This document shows, piece by piece, positions 54,395 to 63,192 of a DNA stretch of 64,000 nt (positions are counted from its first letter, which is position 1; each line of letters opens with the position of its first letter). This DNA comes from Mobiluncus sp034180645 (GTDB taxonomy: Bacteria; Actinomycetota; Actinomycetes; Actinomycetales; Actinomycetaceae): NCBI RefSeq assembly GCF_034180645.1, contig NZ_JAXFNY010000005.1, forward strand, positions 38,746-102,745, in the 5' to 3' direction. The notes below the pieces were generated by a model. The model saw only the letters and a program-made list of their open reading frames with translations. It had not been told where the DNA came from and did no database searches. A program made the translations under genes and the position numbers.

Positions 54395-55258
54395 ATGACT
54401 GAAACGAAGTCGAGCGACACCATAAAGCTGGTGCTCACCCTCTCCTGCCCCGACCGACCCGGAATTGTCCACGCCGTATCCGGCATGGTAGCCGGCGCGG
54501 GAGGCAATATCATCCAATCGGCCCAGTTCGCAGACACCGACACAGGACTGTTCTTTATGCGAGTTGAGATGGATGTTCCCAGCGTTCACGACATTAACGC
54601 CCGAGTGGAGGCTTTAGCTGCCGATTTTCAGATGGCTTGGGACTTGGACCAGATTGGGCGGACGCTGCGCACCGTCATCATGGTTTCCAAAGAGGGGCAT
54701 TGCCTGTCCGACCTGCTCTATCGCGTGCGTGATAATTCGATTCCAATCGATGTGAAAGCGGTCGTGGGCAACCACCCCGATTTGGCTCCCATCGCAACGT
54801 TTTATCAAGTACCGTTTATTTTGGTACCGGTCACGAAAGATAATAAACCCGAAGCCGAACGGCAACTGTTGGACTTGGTCGACGCGGAAAAGGTTGAACT
54901 GGTGGTGCTGGCGCGCTATATGCAGATTCTTTCCGACAAACTGTGCCGGGAGATGAGCGGGCGCATCATCAACATTCACCACTCGTTCCTACCGTCATTC
55001 AAGGGTGCAAAGCCGTACGACCAGGCCCACGACCGAGGTGTGAAACTCATTGGGGCTACCGCGCACTATGTCACGGCAGATTTGGATGAAGGTCCCATCA
55101 TTGAACAGGACGTTTCCCGAGTGGATCACACGTTTACCGCCATCGATATGCGTAAACAAGGTCAGGACGTGGAACGTCGAGTCTTGGCTCAAGCCGTGAA
55201 GTGGCACGCCGAGCACCGCGTGTTGATGAACGGCAACCGCACCGTGATTTTCCGGTAA
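54395..55258 (+). CDS. purU: formyltetrahydrofolate deformylase PurU
   Basis: Hydrolyses 10-formyl-THF to formate and THF, feeding purine formylation. N-terminal ACT domain (VLTLSCPDRPGIVHAVSG), C-terminal formyl-transferase fold with HHSFLPSFKGAKPYDQAHDRGVKLIGATAHYV and the catalytic Asp in LDEGPIIEQD. I choose the ATG at 54395: TATGCT (54382-54387) lies seven bases upstream, a leaderless-type spacing; the ATG at 54383 would overlap that box. 287 residues. Confidence 0.93.
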   Translation: MTETKSSDTIKLVLTLSCPDRPGIVHAVSGMVAGAGGNIIQSAQFADTDTGLFFMRVEMDVPSVHDINARVEALAADFQMAWDLDQIGRTLRTVIMVSKEGHCLSDLLYRVRDNSIPIDVKAVVGNHPDLAPIATFYQVPFILVPVTKDNKPEAERQLLDLVDAEKVELVVLARYMQILSDKLCREMSGRIINIHHSFLPSFKGAKPYDQAHDRGVKLIGATAHYVTADLDEGPIIEQDVSRVDHTFTAIDMRKQGQDVERRVLAQAVKWHAEHRVLMNGNRTVIFR

Positions 55259-55281
55259 AGACACCGAATTACGGATAAGCC

Positions 55282-56376
55282 ATGTCAGAACACCGGCCTC
55301 CAGACAGCGCGAAAGCGTACGAGCAACTTCCTGACGACCAGATTTCGGACAGCACGCAACCAGGCCGACCTTCGGACAACACAAACGCGAACTACCGACC
55401 TCCGGACGACCCCGAAACCGCACCCTCGGAGGGGTGCTATCGCCAAGAAACACGTAACATCCGCCGTGTCGCCTTCATTTTGAACCCGGCCTCCGCCAAA
55501 GGCCACGCCCGCAAAACTGCTCGGGTAGCCCGGAAAGTACTGGAGCAACGCGGTCTGGAGATTGTTGATTTTCCAAGTGATACTGCGGCACAAGCCCGGG
55601 ACTCGGCTCGCCGGGCTGCGGCTGATTCCACGGTGGACGCCATCGTCGTTTCCGGTGGAGACGGGATTCTTTCGCTGGTCCTGCAGGAGCAGGTTGGTTC
55701 GGACAAGCCTTTGGGGATTATTCCGGCAGGTTCTGGCAACGACCATGCCCGTCACTATGGGATTCCGCTGAATCCGCGTAAATCCGCGGGCATCATCGCG
55801 GATGGTTACGTTAGTCAAACCGACCTGGGACTCGCGACTTTTACCGATTTGCGCGGCAAAGAACGCCAGCGCTGGTGGTCCACCATTACCTGCGTAGGGT
55901 TTGACCAAATGGTGGCGGATAAAACCCAGGAAATGCGCTGGCCGCACGGTTCGCTACGCTACATCTTGTCCTTGTTAATTATTCTGGCGAAGTTCCATCC
56001 CCGCCCGGTTCGTCTCAGTCTCGACGGGGTGGTTTGGGGCGAGAATCACCTGACGTTATGCGCCGTAGCCAATGGAAAGTGCTATGGAGGCGGTGTGGTA
56101 GTGGCTCCGCAAGCCTCCAGCTACGACGGGGTTTTCTCGATATCGACATTGAGCTCAATGCCCCGCCGGAAGGTGCTTCGCCCCTTGTTGGCTGCCAAGA
56201 GGGGGAAATTCGCCGGCGCTCCCGGGGTGACTTTTCACGAGGCTCGCCAAGTCAGCTTAGAGATGGAAGGGTTGGCTCCCATTGCCGATGGGGAACGCTT
56301 GGGGTACGGGACGGTCAACTTGGAATGCGTGCCTAGAGCCGGGTGGTTTATTTTGCCGCGGCCCGAGGGGATTTAG
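55282..56376 (+). CDS. diacylglycerol kinase-family lipid kinase
   Basis: Phosphorylates a lipid such as diacylglycerol. The nucleotide site is VVSGGDGILSLVLQE and the substrate site IIPAGSGNDHARHYGIPL; the C-terminal beta-sandwich domain has ERLGYGTVNLE. 364 residues with a Pro/Asp/Thr-rich disordered N-terminus of about 55 residues, not usual for the family. Precise lipid unknown. 24 bp after purU. Confidence 0.88.
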   Translation: MSEHRPPDSAKAYEQLPDDQISDSTQPGRPSDNTNANYRPPDDPETAPSEGCYRQETRNIRRVAFILNPASAKGHARKTARVARKVLEQRGLEIVDFPSDTAAQARDSARRAAADSTVDAIVVSGGDGILSLVLQEQVGSDKPLGIIPAGSGNDHARHYGIPLNPRKSAGIIADGYVSQTDLGLATFTDLRGKERQRWWSTITCVGFDQMVADKTQEMRWPHGSLRYILSLLIILAKFHPRPVRLSLDGVVWGENHLTLCAVANGKCYGGGVVVAPQASSYDGVFSISTLSSMPRRKVLRPLLAAKRGKFAGAPGVTFHEARQVSLEMEGLAPIADGERLGYGTVNLECVPRAGWFILPRPEGI

Positions 56377-56420
56377 GGCACGGTTACGGACCCATCAGCA
56401 CCGCAAAAACGAGTACGTAG

Positions 56421-56470
56421 CAACACCATTTCGTCGGGGGATTAGCAAGGACTCGCTCCGCTCGCCTTGC
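56421..56470. repeat. 50-bp direct repeat, copy A
   Basis: Identical to copy B at 56479-56528. It contains GCAAGG...CCTTGC arms around a CGAGCGGAGCG-like core, so each unit can fold. Located between the lipid kinase gene and the tRNA-Pro gene. Confidence 0.85.
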
Positions 56471-56478
56471 CCCCCACT

Positions 56479-56528
56479 CAACACCATTTCGTCGGGGGAT
56501 TAGCAAGGACTCGCTCCGCTCGCCTTGC
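56479..56528. repeat. 50-bp direct repeat, copy B
   Basis: Second identical copy, eight bases after copy A. Only two copies are seen, so this is not a CRISPR array. Confidence 0.85.
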
Positions 56529-56544
56529 ATACCCCTCCTCGCTC

Positions 56545-56576
56545 GCGCCACATGAAAGTAAACTTTCATGTGGCGC
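56545..56576. repeat. 32-nt near-perfect palindrome 3' of tRNA-Pro
   Basis: GCGCCACATGAAAGT and its reverse complement flank two bases (AA). There is no T tract, so it is more likely a REP-like element or processing/termination hairpin than a classic terminator. Confidence 0.75.
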
Positions 56577-56584
56577 TCGCTCGT

Positions 56585-56657
56585 CGGGGTGACAGGATTT
56601 GAACCTGCGACATCCTGCTCCCAAAGCAGGCGCGCTACCAAGCTGCGCTACACCCCG
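56585..56657 (-). tRNA. tRNA-Pro (UGG)
   Basis: Cloverleaf on the minus strand: CGGGGTG acceptor pairing CACCCCG, D loop AGCTTGGTAGCG, anticodon loop TTTGGGA reading TGG, T loop GGTTCAAATCC. 73 nt without CCA. Confidence 0.95.
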
Positions 56658-56730
56658 GAAAGGTACAGTTCATAGTACCGGAAAGTTCGAGTTGGAGGAA
56701 ACCCATCAGACCCGGTAGACTCATTTACAC

Positions 56731-56801
56731 GCGGGCGTAGCTCAATGGTAGAGCCCCAGCCTTCCAAGCTGATTACGCGGGTTCGATTCCCGTCGCCCGC
56801 T
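56731..56801 (+). tRNA. tRNA-Gly (UCC)
   Basis: Acceptor GCGGGCG pairs with CGCCCGC, D loop AGCTCAATGGTAGAGC, anticodon loop CTTCCAA with TCC, T loop GGTTCGATTCC. 71 nt without CCA. Confidence 0.95.
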
Positions 56802-56825
56802 CTCACAACTATCCGTATTGGATAC

Positions 56826-56866
56826 AAAGCCCGTTTGGCTCGCGATGGTGAGCTAGGCGGGCTTTT
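56826..56866 (+). terminator. intrinsic terminator after tRNA-Gly
   Basis: AAAGCCCG pairs with CGGGCTTTT, with an inner GCTC/GAGC helix and a T run. It lies 25 bases after the tRNA. Confidence 0.85.
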
Positions 56867-57123
56867 CGCTTGACACTAGGCGAAATGCCGCTTGCGGTTG
56901 AGCGTTCAATGCTCGCTTCTCGTTCTGATTTCGGTTGCTCTTGCTTTCAAGGGTAAAGGGCTATGGCGCTAGTGAACCCGATGACACTGCCGGAGCCGAG
57001 ACTCGCGCAAAAGTACGAGAGTCGCCAAAAGGTACAGATTAGCTGCCGAAACAACTGGATAAGTGGGCGATTTAGAGCGTGTATATGACTAGCGAAATCA
57101 CTACGTGAAGGGGAGCTAGGTGC
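56867..57123. other. gene-free stretch between tRNA-Gly and the recombinase remnant
   Basis: No convincing gene or RNA. It has only a short ATG-started frame (56961) with no family likeness or ribosome site. It probably is decayed mobile-element sequence or the edge of the island; no target-site duplication could be found by eye. Confidence 0.4.
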
Positions 57124-57695
57124 ATGCCACGATATACTCACAGTCGGCTCAAGAGAGGCAGATGGATTACTGCTTGGCAGACTTCTTTTTGGCGAATCTT
57201 GCTCTGGATGGCACACTCACGTGGGGAAACATCCGGGCTGATCGAGTGTGAATCCTGCGGCGGCAAGTACGGGCATAAGACCTGGCACGCCCGCACCCCG
57301 AATCGCGTGGACGTTTGGGAATGCGCCACAACCACCTAAAGCGCGGCACCTGCGCCACCCCGCACATCTACCAAGAGGTGCTGCAGCGCAAACTCGTGGA
57401 GGCATTCCAAGTGCTAGCGCAGCATCAGCTACGAAAAATTGTCGTCCGAACGCTCGCGACCACCGGCTGCCAGGTGAGTTCTCAGCTGCTGCACGCACGG
57501 ATGCGCCACTACGAAACCAGCACCGAAGCCTCCTTGTTCCTGCCAGACTTCCTTGCCATTGTAGAAGGTGGAATGGCGCTCACCAGCAACCAGCTCGGCT
57601 TCGTCTTCACCACCGGCGAAGCTGTAACACTAGACCTACCAAAAGGCTGGACGCCAGTGCTAAGGCGGCGAGCTTTTCCCTATGCGATCTACTAA
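57124..57695 (+). pseudogene. serine-recombinase remnant (zinc beta-ribbon and C-terminus)
   Basis: Large serine site-specific recombinase fragment without the catalytic domain. The zinc beta-ribbon reads SGLIECESCGGKYGHKTWHARTP then VWEC in one frame to 57339, and continues as HNHLKRGTCATPHIYQEVLQRKLVEAF in another from about 57328, so a net one-base loss split the gene. The second frame runs to a stop at 57695. The N-terminal resolvase domain is not found in the bases upstream. It marks an old integration event beside the tRNA-Gly gene. Confidence 0.8.
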
Positions 57696-58415
57696 TTAGT
57701 CTTCATGGCTGGCATCTTTGTCGTGCAACCACTCATGAAGAACCTTCACCAAATCGGGGCGATACTTATCGAATAGCTTAATATCATTTTCTTCGTACAA
57801 GACAGCGCGAAGCTCCCTGACATTCTCTTCAGCAATGTGTTTATAACTCTTTGGTGACGCCCACATGCAGGTTTTGCAGAATTCGACGCTCGTGTCCTGC
57901 CAATTAGGACAATGCTCGCATGTCCATGATTTCGCTCTGTTGCATGAAGGACATAACGGCATTAATTCGGAGAGGACATGCGGATATGTTTCCCCACCAA
58001 TTGCAAAAGGAACTCGGTGATCTACTTGAAGCTTGCCTTTTGCAGAACACACCTCGCAGCGTCCCGGAGCTTTCACTGCTTCGATAGTCTTCTTGGAAAA
58101 TGCGTGTCTACTTTGTTCGCTGGGGTCTATTCCAACAATACGGTAACGGCCACGTCGTTTTTGGGTACCCGTATCGGGATCTGTGTATACTTCAGTTTCT
58201 GTAACGAGAGTAACTCCCGCGTCCCTTAAGTCTCGTACAGCACGTGGGCTATGTTTATAGCCAAGGGCTTCAATATCAGATGTTGTGGCGCTCCCATTTG
58301 CCAGAATGATGCGTGCTACGTCTCGAGCGCGCTTCGATGCATTCCCGCGTTCAAGCTGAGCTTCAACTTGTAGTTTTTCTTCAGGGGTAAGTTCGTTGGT
58401 ATCTCGCTGTGTCAC
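57696..58415 (-). CDS. HNH endonuclease, probable restriction partner of the adenine methylase
   Basis: Nuclease of 239 residues. The C-terminal half has a HNH fold: CEVCSAKGKLQVDHRVPFAIGGE with the D-H pair, then LMPLCPSCNRAKSWTCEHC and a further CxxC. An N-terminal winged-helix-like part (SATTSDIEALGYKHSPRAVRDLRDAGVTLVTE) may bind DNA. The GTG start overlaps the methylase stop (TAGTG), so the two are coupled as in type II restriction-modification pairs. Recognition sequence unknown. Confidence 0.85.
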   Translation of the reverse strand: MTQRDTNELTPEEKLQVEAQLERGNASKRARDVARIILANGSATTSDIEALGYKHSPRAVRDLRDAGVTLVTETEVYTDPDTGTQKRRGRYRIVGIDPSEQSRHAFSKKTIEAVKAPGRCEVCSAKGKLQVDHRVPFAIGGETYPHVLSELMPLCPSCNRAKSWTCEHCPNWQDTSVEFCKTCMWASPKSYKHIAEENVRELRAVLYEENDIKLFDKYRPDLVKVLHEWLHDKDASHED

Positions 58416-59434
58416 TAAACCAGTGTATCGAAGAGTGCATCTGCCTGTAATGGTTTAACTCTCTGCAGCGTGGCGTCGACGCCACCCAGTCGCTTCACTA
58501 GAGCAGGAGTCGCGTAAAGCGCTTCGTGAGATTCTTGGGAGCGTCCAAGTAATGTGCCTTGGGAGCTGACGCCGGTGATGATGTCAAATGTCAGAAGATC
58601 AACATCTTTATACAAAGGCTTTCCGTATGTGACTGGCCCAGCTACTGCATCGTAAGAAATAATCGCAGAGATATTCCTTTGGACAAGATTACCTACTCCG
58701 GCAACAAATTCTTCATAGGGTAAACCGGCGAAGTAACGTTTATCTCTTGTGTCCGTTGTTCCTTGATACGGCGGATCGAGATAGACGATATCTGATTCGT
58801 TTGTCGTATCAAGGCATCGCAGCCAATCACCAGAAAATACTGTCGCATTTTTTAATAGCGAATGTGCGAATGTAATCCGCTTATTAACTGCTGCCGGCTT
58901 TGCTCCGAACCGACGGGCATCAGCGGACTGATTGATTTTTCCTAAGGAGTTATACCTAAGTGCCCCTTTCACAATCCGGTTCAAAATGAAGAGAAAGTCC
59001 TCGGAATGTTTGACATTCTCAGCGTTGTATCTATCGCGTATCTTTAGAAAATAATCCCTAGGAGACTCTGTCGTTTCAAACTGAGCTAGCCATAAGTGCT
59101 CATATCCATTTGCAAGTGCGTTCGGCTCCTCAATGATCGCTTGCCAAAGGGTAGTGATGTCTTGGTTCGCATCCCCGATACAAATGGGTCCTTGAAATCC
59201 TCGTTGGGCGATTTCTAGACTTACCGCAGCAGAACCACAAAAAGGCTCGAACAGGCGTCCAGCATCGTCTGGTACCAAGCGAGCGATGAGAGGAGCTTGT
59301 TTTCTCTTGCTTCCTTGCATCGGAAACGGCTGTATCAATTTCGACGGTGGATAATCGCTCGTATGCAACGAAATGATCCTGGATAGAACATCTTGGTTTT
59401 TCATGCTAGTAATAGAACCTCTGTTACCTTCCAT
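58415..59434 (-). CDS. DNA adenine methylase (D12 class)
   Basis: N6-adenine methyltransferase of the Dam/DpnM alpha group, 339 residues from 59434. Motif I FEPFCGSAAVSLEIA binds SAM; catalytic motif IV is YLDPPYQG; PFPMQGSKRKQAPL is the group's N-terminal motif. Start is unclear: an ATG at 59404 also fits. Modification partner of the HNH nuclease downstream; it protects the host DNA. The recognition site cannot be read from sequence. Confidence 0.9.
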   Translation of the reverse strand: MEGNRGSITSMKNQDVLSRIISLHTSDYPPSKLIQPFPMQGSKRKQAPLIARLVPDDAGRLFEPFCGSAAVSLEIAQRGFQGPICIGDANQDITTLWQAIIEEPNALANGYEHLWLAQFETTESPRDYFLKIRDRYNAENVKHSEDFLFILNRIVKGALRYNSLGKINQSADARRFGAKPAAVNKRITFAHSLLKNATVFSGDWLRCLDTTNESDIVYLDPPYQGTTDTRDKRYFAGLPYEEFVAGVGNLVQRNISAIISYDAVAGPVTYGKPLYKDVDLLTFDIITGVSSQGTLLGRSQESHEALYATPALVKRLGGVDATLQRVKPLQADALFDTLV

Positions 59435-59461
59435 ATAGCAACATGCGAAGAGCGGCGTACT

Positions 59462-59704
59462 TCAACGATCAGATTCGACATAATCACTTCGGAAAACAAT
59501 TGTTGCGATGTCGCTGAGCTGACAATTCAGTGCGTCACATATGCGCACCAGTACAGCGGTGGTTACGTTTCCGCCTCGTCCTAGTTTTGCTATGGTTGCG
59601 GCACTAAGTCCAGTTGCTTTTTGAAGGTCGGTCTTGGTCATGTCTCGGTCTATGAGTAGCTTCCATAGTGGCTTGTAGTCGAGCCTACTTTTCGTTTGCA
59701 TCAT
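59462..59704 (-). CDS. XRE-family HTH regulator
   Basis: 80-residue Cro/C1-type repressor: PLWKLLIDRDMTKTDLQKATGLSAATIAKLGRGGNVTTAVLVRICDALNC is the HTH. Its start overlaps the ABC ATPase 3' end by 20 bases and it is followed by the methylase, so it may be a controller of the restriction-modification pair or of the whole cassette. Similar small XRE proteins act as C proteins in type II systems; the assignment is inference. Confidence 0.8.
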   Translation of the reverse strand: MMQTKSRLDYKPLWKLLIDRDMTKTDLQKATGLSAATIAKLGRGGNVTTAVLVRICDALNCQLSDIATIVFRSDYVESDR

Positions 59705-61565
59705 CAGCCTCAGGGTCTGTTAGTTCTTCGTCAGTAGTTTCAAGGAGGAAGCCGTATCGGCCTTGATTGGCTTGCTTAGTGAATCTGATGAGATGGCAGC
59801 GTTCTTTGATGCTGCTGATATCGGGCATGAATTTCGTGTTGTCAACAACGATAACTTGGCCTTGTTCTTGCTCGGTTGCGAGGTAGTCGTAGAGGGCTTG
59901 TGGGATCGTTTCTCTTGCTTCGCGGAGATCTGGATCTAGCTGTGGGTCATCCAGACCGAGCAGTGGAGTGTCGATAACCAATAGCCCAGGGTTGTACTCG
60001 GCATCATCAGAACCGAGGTAGCTACGGAGCGCGAGCAAGACAGCTGTGTTAACGAACGAACGGTAGCCTTGGCCTTCTTTTGCTTTGGCTTTCCCGTTCA
60101 CTACTGCGTCAAAGCTTTCCTTGTTGAAATGAGCGTCATGCAGACGCGGAAACGCGCAGGCGCCGAGAGTGTCTAAGAGCTTGGTATCCATACCGCCCCA
60201 GAATGCTTTGGGGAGATGCTCGAGCGGATTGAAATCACTCTTTGGAAACGTCAGCCCTTTACGACGAACGATCTCGGCTTCAGTATCACTTTGCTGTTTA
60301 AAGACTTCTTCTTTTTCTGTTCGTAGCCCTTTTAGCGCGCTTAGATCGTTGATGGCTTTAGTGAGTTGATTAAGCTGGGGCTGGAGGTCAGTATTAATAA
60401 TGGCGTTGATTCTCTTCGACTCGGTCGATAGTTGTTGTTCTTTTTCCAACAGTGCAGAGCGCTCTTTATCGAGCTCTGCCATTGTTTGCCGGAGGTCAAA
60501 AAGGCGAGCTTCGAGACTTTCACGTTCCCGAATGTCAGGCTCTGCGTATGTTTCTTTCAATTCAGCAGGGAGCTGTTGAGAGCACACTGGGCACGCGGCT
60601 TCTACATGGTATTCGTCGGTTACTGTGTGGCCATCTACAACAAAATCGAAGCGCTGGATTCTGGCTTGATAGGAGGATGCGAGCTCCTGGTATCGGCTTT
60701 CAAGAGAGGACATTTCAGAGAGCTGACCGCGAACATCCGATAGCGCCTTAATTATTTCTTTGCTCTGTACCATCCATTCTTGAATTGCTCGCTGAATTTG
60801 TGCCGCTTGGTTTGATAGTGCCTGAACTTGATTGTTGATATCTTCGTCTGTGCTTTTGCCAAGAGCAGCATCAATAATCTTGAGCCGTTCCTCAAATCGT
60901 GGTGATAGCGTTTCCAGGTAATCGATCACCGCGTTATTGCGCATTTTCTGTGCTTTTGGTGATTCTCGATCAGCATATGCAGCGAAGTCCTCGCCGGTCA
61001 CGAGAGTGGCAAGAGCTGATTTGAATCCTGTTCGTGCTGTTGCTTGTTCTGGCATCAGGATTGAGTTCTTGGTGGTTATGGCATCCTCGTCCGCGTACAG
61101 TGCGTGCCAGAAAGTACGCCACGTGAGGGATTTGAGTGTCATTTCTTTGCTCGTGATGACTTTGACTTCTTCGGGATGCTCGAAGCCGAGGAGACGAATC
61201 CATAGATAGGACAGTGGCAAGGCATGGGCAGAGGGATTGATTTTGTAATCGCCTGAAACAATCCAACTGTCCGTGCTGGTAACGTCGACTGTTCCTTGCC
61301 CTTCACCGATAGGGCGATGCAGGGTGATTTTCCCGCGTGGTGTCTGAAGGGTCATTCCCACGTAGGTGTAACCGAGTTTTTCATCGATAACGAACGATTT
61401 TTGCGACGCACCAAACATATAGTCGATGCACCCTAGCACCCATGACTTGCCTGAGTTTGACGGTCCGCACAACACGTTGAGACCTGCCTCAAAGGAAACA
61501 GCCGAGTCGGGCTTCGATTCGTGGCCGTACACGCCTACAGAGCTGATCCAAAATCCGCTTCTCAT
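59685..61565 (-). CDS. Rad50-like ABC ATPase of an ABC-three-component system
   Basis: SMC/Rad50-type ATPase of 626 residues: Walker A GPSNSGKS at 34-41, coiled coil about 205-310, a CPVC zinc-hook-like motif at 325-328, second coiled coil about 345-435, a Q-loop/signature region near 497-515 (KEGQGYRSFVNTAVLLALR), and Walker B LLVIDTPL at 528-535. It overlaps the middle-component gene by four bases. In ABC-3C systems the ATPase senses or handles nucleic acid and triggers the effector; that role is from family knowledge. Confidence 0.82.
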   Translation of the reverse strand: MRSGFWISSVGVYGHESKPDSAVSFEAGLNVLCGPSNSGKSWVLGCIDYMFGASQKSFVIDEKLGYTYVGMTLQTPRGKITLHRPIGEGQGTVDVTSTDSWIVSGDYKINPSAHALPLSYLWIRLLGFEHPEEVKVITSKEMTLKSLTWRTFWHALYADEDAITTKNSILMPEQATARTGFKSALATLVTGEDFAAYADRESPKAQKMRNNAVIDYLETLSPRFEERLKIIDAALGKSTDEDINNQVQALSNQAAQIQRAIQEWMVQSKEIIKALSDVRGQLSEMSSLESRYQELASSYQARIQRFDFVVDGHTVTDEYHVEAACPVCSQQLPAELKETYAEPDIRERESLEARLFDLRQTMAELDKERSALLEKEQQLSTESKRINAIINTDLQPQLNQLTKAINDLSALKGLRTEKEEVFKQQSDTEAEIVRRKGLTFPKSDFNPLEHLPKAFWGGMDTKLLDTLGACAFPRLHDAHFNKESFDAVVNGKAKAKEGQGYRSFVNTAVLLALRSYLGSDDAEYNPGLLVIDTPLLGLDDPQLDPDLREARETIPQALYDYLATEQEQGQVIVVDNTKFMPDISSIKERCHLIRFTKQANQGRYGFLLETTDEELTDPEADDANEK

Positions 61566-62011
61566 TGCTCGCCTCCTTGGCTACTTTGTTTCGCAACATA
61601 GGACGTGATGATTGCGTCGTCGACAGTGTTGATCGTTTCAAGTACATCAATAGCAGATAAGAAAAGCGCCGAAGCATATGGGCTGTTTAACCTATTCACG
61701 GCCGTGATACCTGTGGCTGTGAGCTGATATTTCAGTCCGTTATCTCCTGGCAGAAGCTCAACGAGGCCTTTGAGGATGAGTGTGCGTAGCGCGCCGTGTG
61801 CGAGTGAGATTCGCGTTTTGAGTTCGCCTGATGCGAGGCGGTGTGCTCCGTTGAGATTTGTTTGGCCGACGTGCAGCGTTTTTGCATTCACGCTTAGCGT
61901 GTCGAATGCTGCCAGGTAGTCGATTGTTGCGGGGCGATCCAAGGCATACATGAGCAGCAGCATTCGTAGCTCGGTTTCGTATTCCGAATCAAGAACCGAT
62001 GTGGCATTCAT
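61562..62011 (-). CDS. ABC-three-component system middle component
   Basis: 149 residues, winged-helix-like and helical, resembling the middle component (MC2-type) of ABC-3C systems: an N-terminal TELRMLLLMYALDRPATIDYLAAFD, a HRLASGELKTRISLAHGALRTLILKGLVEL helix pair and the C-terminal NSPYASALFLSAIDVLETI. The ATG overlaps the upstream stop (ATGA), and its own stop overlaps the ATPase start (ATGA). Bridges the ATPase and the effector protein. Exact subtype is from memory and not checked. Confidence 0.72.
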   Translation of the reverse strand: MNATSVLDSEYETELRMLLLMYALDRPATIDYLAAFDTLSVNAKTLHVGQTNLNGAHRLASGELKTRISLAHGALRTLILKGLVELLPGDNGLKYQLTATGITAVNRLNSPYASALFLSAIDVLETINTVDDAIITSYVAKQSSQGGEQ

Positions 62012-62973
62012 GCAGACCACCCCAGCTTGTCTTGGCTGACTAGTTCGTGGCATGAGCCTTTTCTGCTCCATACGTCAATCAGATCGATGATTTGGGCTAG
62101 TTTCATCCGATCTAGCTGTACTTTGACTGCTTGGCTAAGTGTGGCCAAGAGTCGTTCTCGTTCTGAAGGGTATGAGGAGAGGTTGGTATCAATGACTCCT
62201 TGCAGCATTGTTTCAAGAAATTGGTCGAATAATGCGCTCCCGTTCTCGATGCAATCCCAGGAGGTCTCTTTTACCCACTCAGCGCTGTAGAAGGCTTTTC
62301 GCTGATCTTGAAAATGCTGAGCAAAGCGCTTCGGGATGTCTTCAATTTCTGGCTCATGACCAAGCGTTGACGCTGCCTCGCAGTAGGCGTGAACCAGAGC
62401 TCGGATATAGACGAGTTCGTTTTCCTGAATCTCATCCGGGACGGTTGGCTTCGGTGGCAGGTTTACTGCTTGGTCGACGATGCGCAGCTTGTTCGTCTTT
62501 GAGTCGATATACGGAGCCCCGCTTGCATCCGCAGCCGCTATCGCAGTATTCAAAGCGTTAGGAAGCCTTACATTCTCATATCCAGCGGCATCTTTGAAGA
62601 TTGTATGGAAGATCAAACCGAGCCGTTCACCAACATTTGCTTTATTCACTGCTGAATCTACGAGGCTTAACGTCGGTACCAGCGCGATGACTGCATCTTC
62701 AGAATACGCGTCGATGACATTGTCACTGAACGTGTAAATATCCCAACGCCCGGCGAGCTCGCTAGCAATATCCTCACCTAACGGGTCTGAGCCATTAGCG
62801 TAGCCCTTCCACGTTGTTACCGCTCGAAGCTCCAAAGCTGTCCGATTAGTGAATTTCGGATTCTCAACAAGACCGCAGTCCACTAGGTCAGCTAAGAACT
62901 TTCCGAGACTGCGAGTTCCTTTCATGAGAGGGCGCAATCTGTCGATTAACAGCTTAAGCGGCGTGTCTGTCAT
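62008..62973 (-). CDS. ABC-three-component system CTD/effector protein
   Basis: First gene of the cassette, 321 residues. The C-terminal two thirds (GLIFHTIFKDAAGYENVRLPNALN, YIDSKTNKLRI, FAQHFQDQRKAFYSAEWVKETSWDCI) look like an ABC-3C C-terminal domain. The N-terminal ~110 residues (LIDRLRPLMKGTRSLGKFLADL to SEDAVIALV) have no nuclease motif that I can see, so the effector activity is unknown. GAAGGAGG nine bases upstream of the ATG. Upstream is a gene-free gap to 63192 with a CATCGC-rich direct repeat. Confidence 0.6.
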   Translation of the reverse strand: MTDTPLKLLIDRLRPLMKGTRSLGKFLADLVDCGLVENPKFTNRTALELRAVTTWKGYANGSDPLGEDIASELAGRWDIYTFSDNVIDAYSEDAVIALVPTLSLVDSAVNKANVGERLGLIFHTIFKDAAGYENVRLPNALNTAIAAADASGAPYIDSKTNKLRIVDQAVNLPPKPTVPDEIQENELVYIRALVHAYCEAASTLGHEPEIEDIPKRFAQHFQDQRKAFYSAEWVKETSWDCIENGSALFDQFLETMLQGVIDTNLSSYPSERERLLATLSQAVKVQLDRMKLAQIIDLIDVWSRKGSCHELVSQDKLGWSA

Positions 62974-63192
62974 TACTGCGCGCCTCCTTCATCGCCATTC
63001 ATCGCTCTCCATCGCTATTCCTTCAGTGCCAGAAAACTGGTGCAGCATTCTGAAGTTACATGGATGTGAGCACAGGTTGTGTGTTTCCTGATTTTACAGG
63101 ATTCCTTCAACATTGGCTCGCTCCACTTCACGAACGCACACAAGCGGACGTGGACATTTGACAAACGAGTGACAAGCGAGGAGGTGGCAAAA

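Noticed and set aside
56421..56528. Possible CRISPR array
   Set aside because: Only two copies and an 8-bp spacer; no cas gene nearby. It is a tandem repeat.
56384..56641. Minus-strand frame with VAGSNPVTPTS-like peptide
   Set aside because: This is the spurious translation of the tRNA-Pro gene and of the repeat region, a well-known artefact; not a gene.
56961..57086. Short frame starting MALVNPMTLPEPRLAQKYE
   Set aside because: No ribosome site, no recognisable family and no continuation; not supported as a gene.
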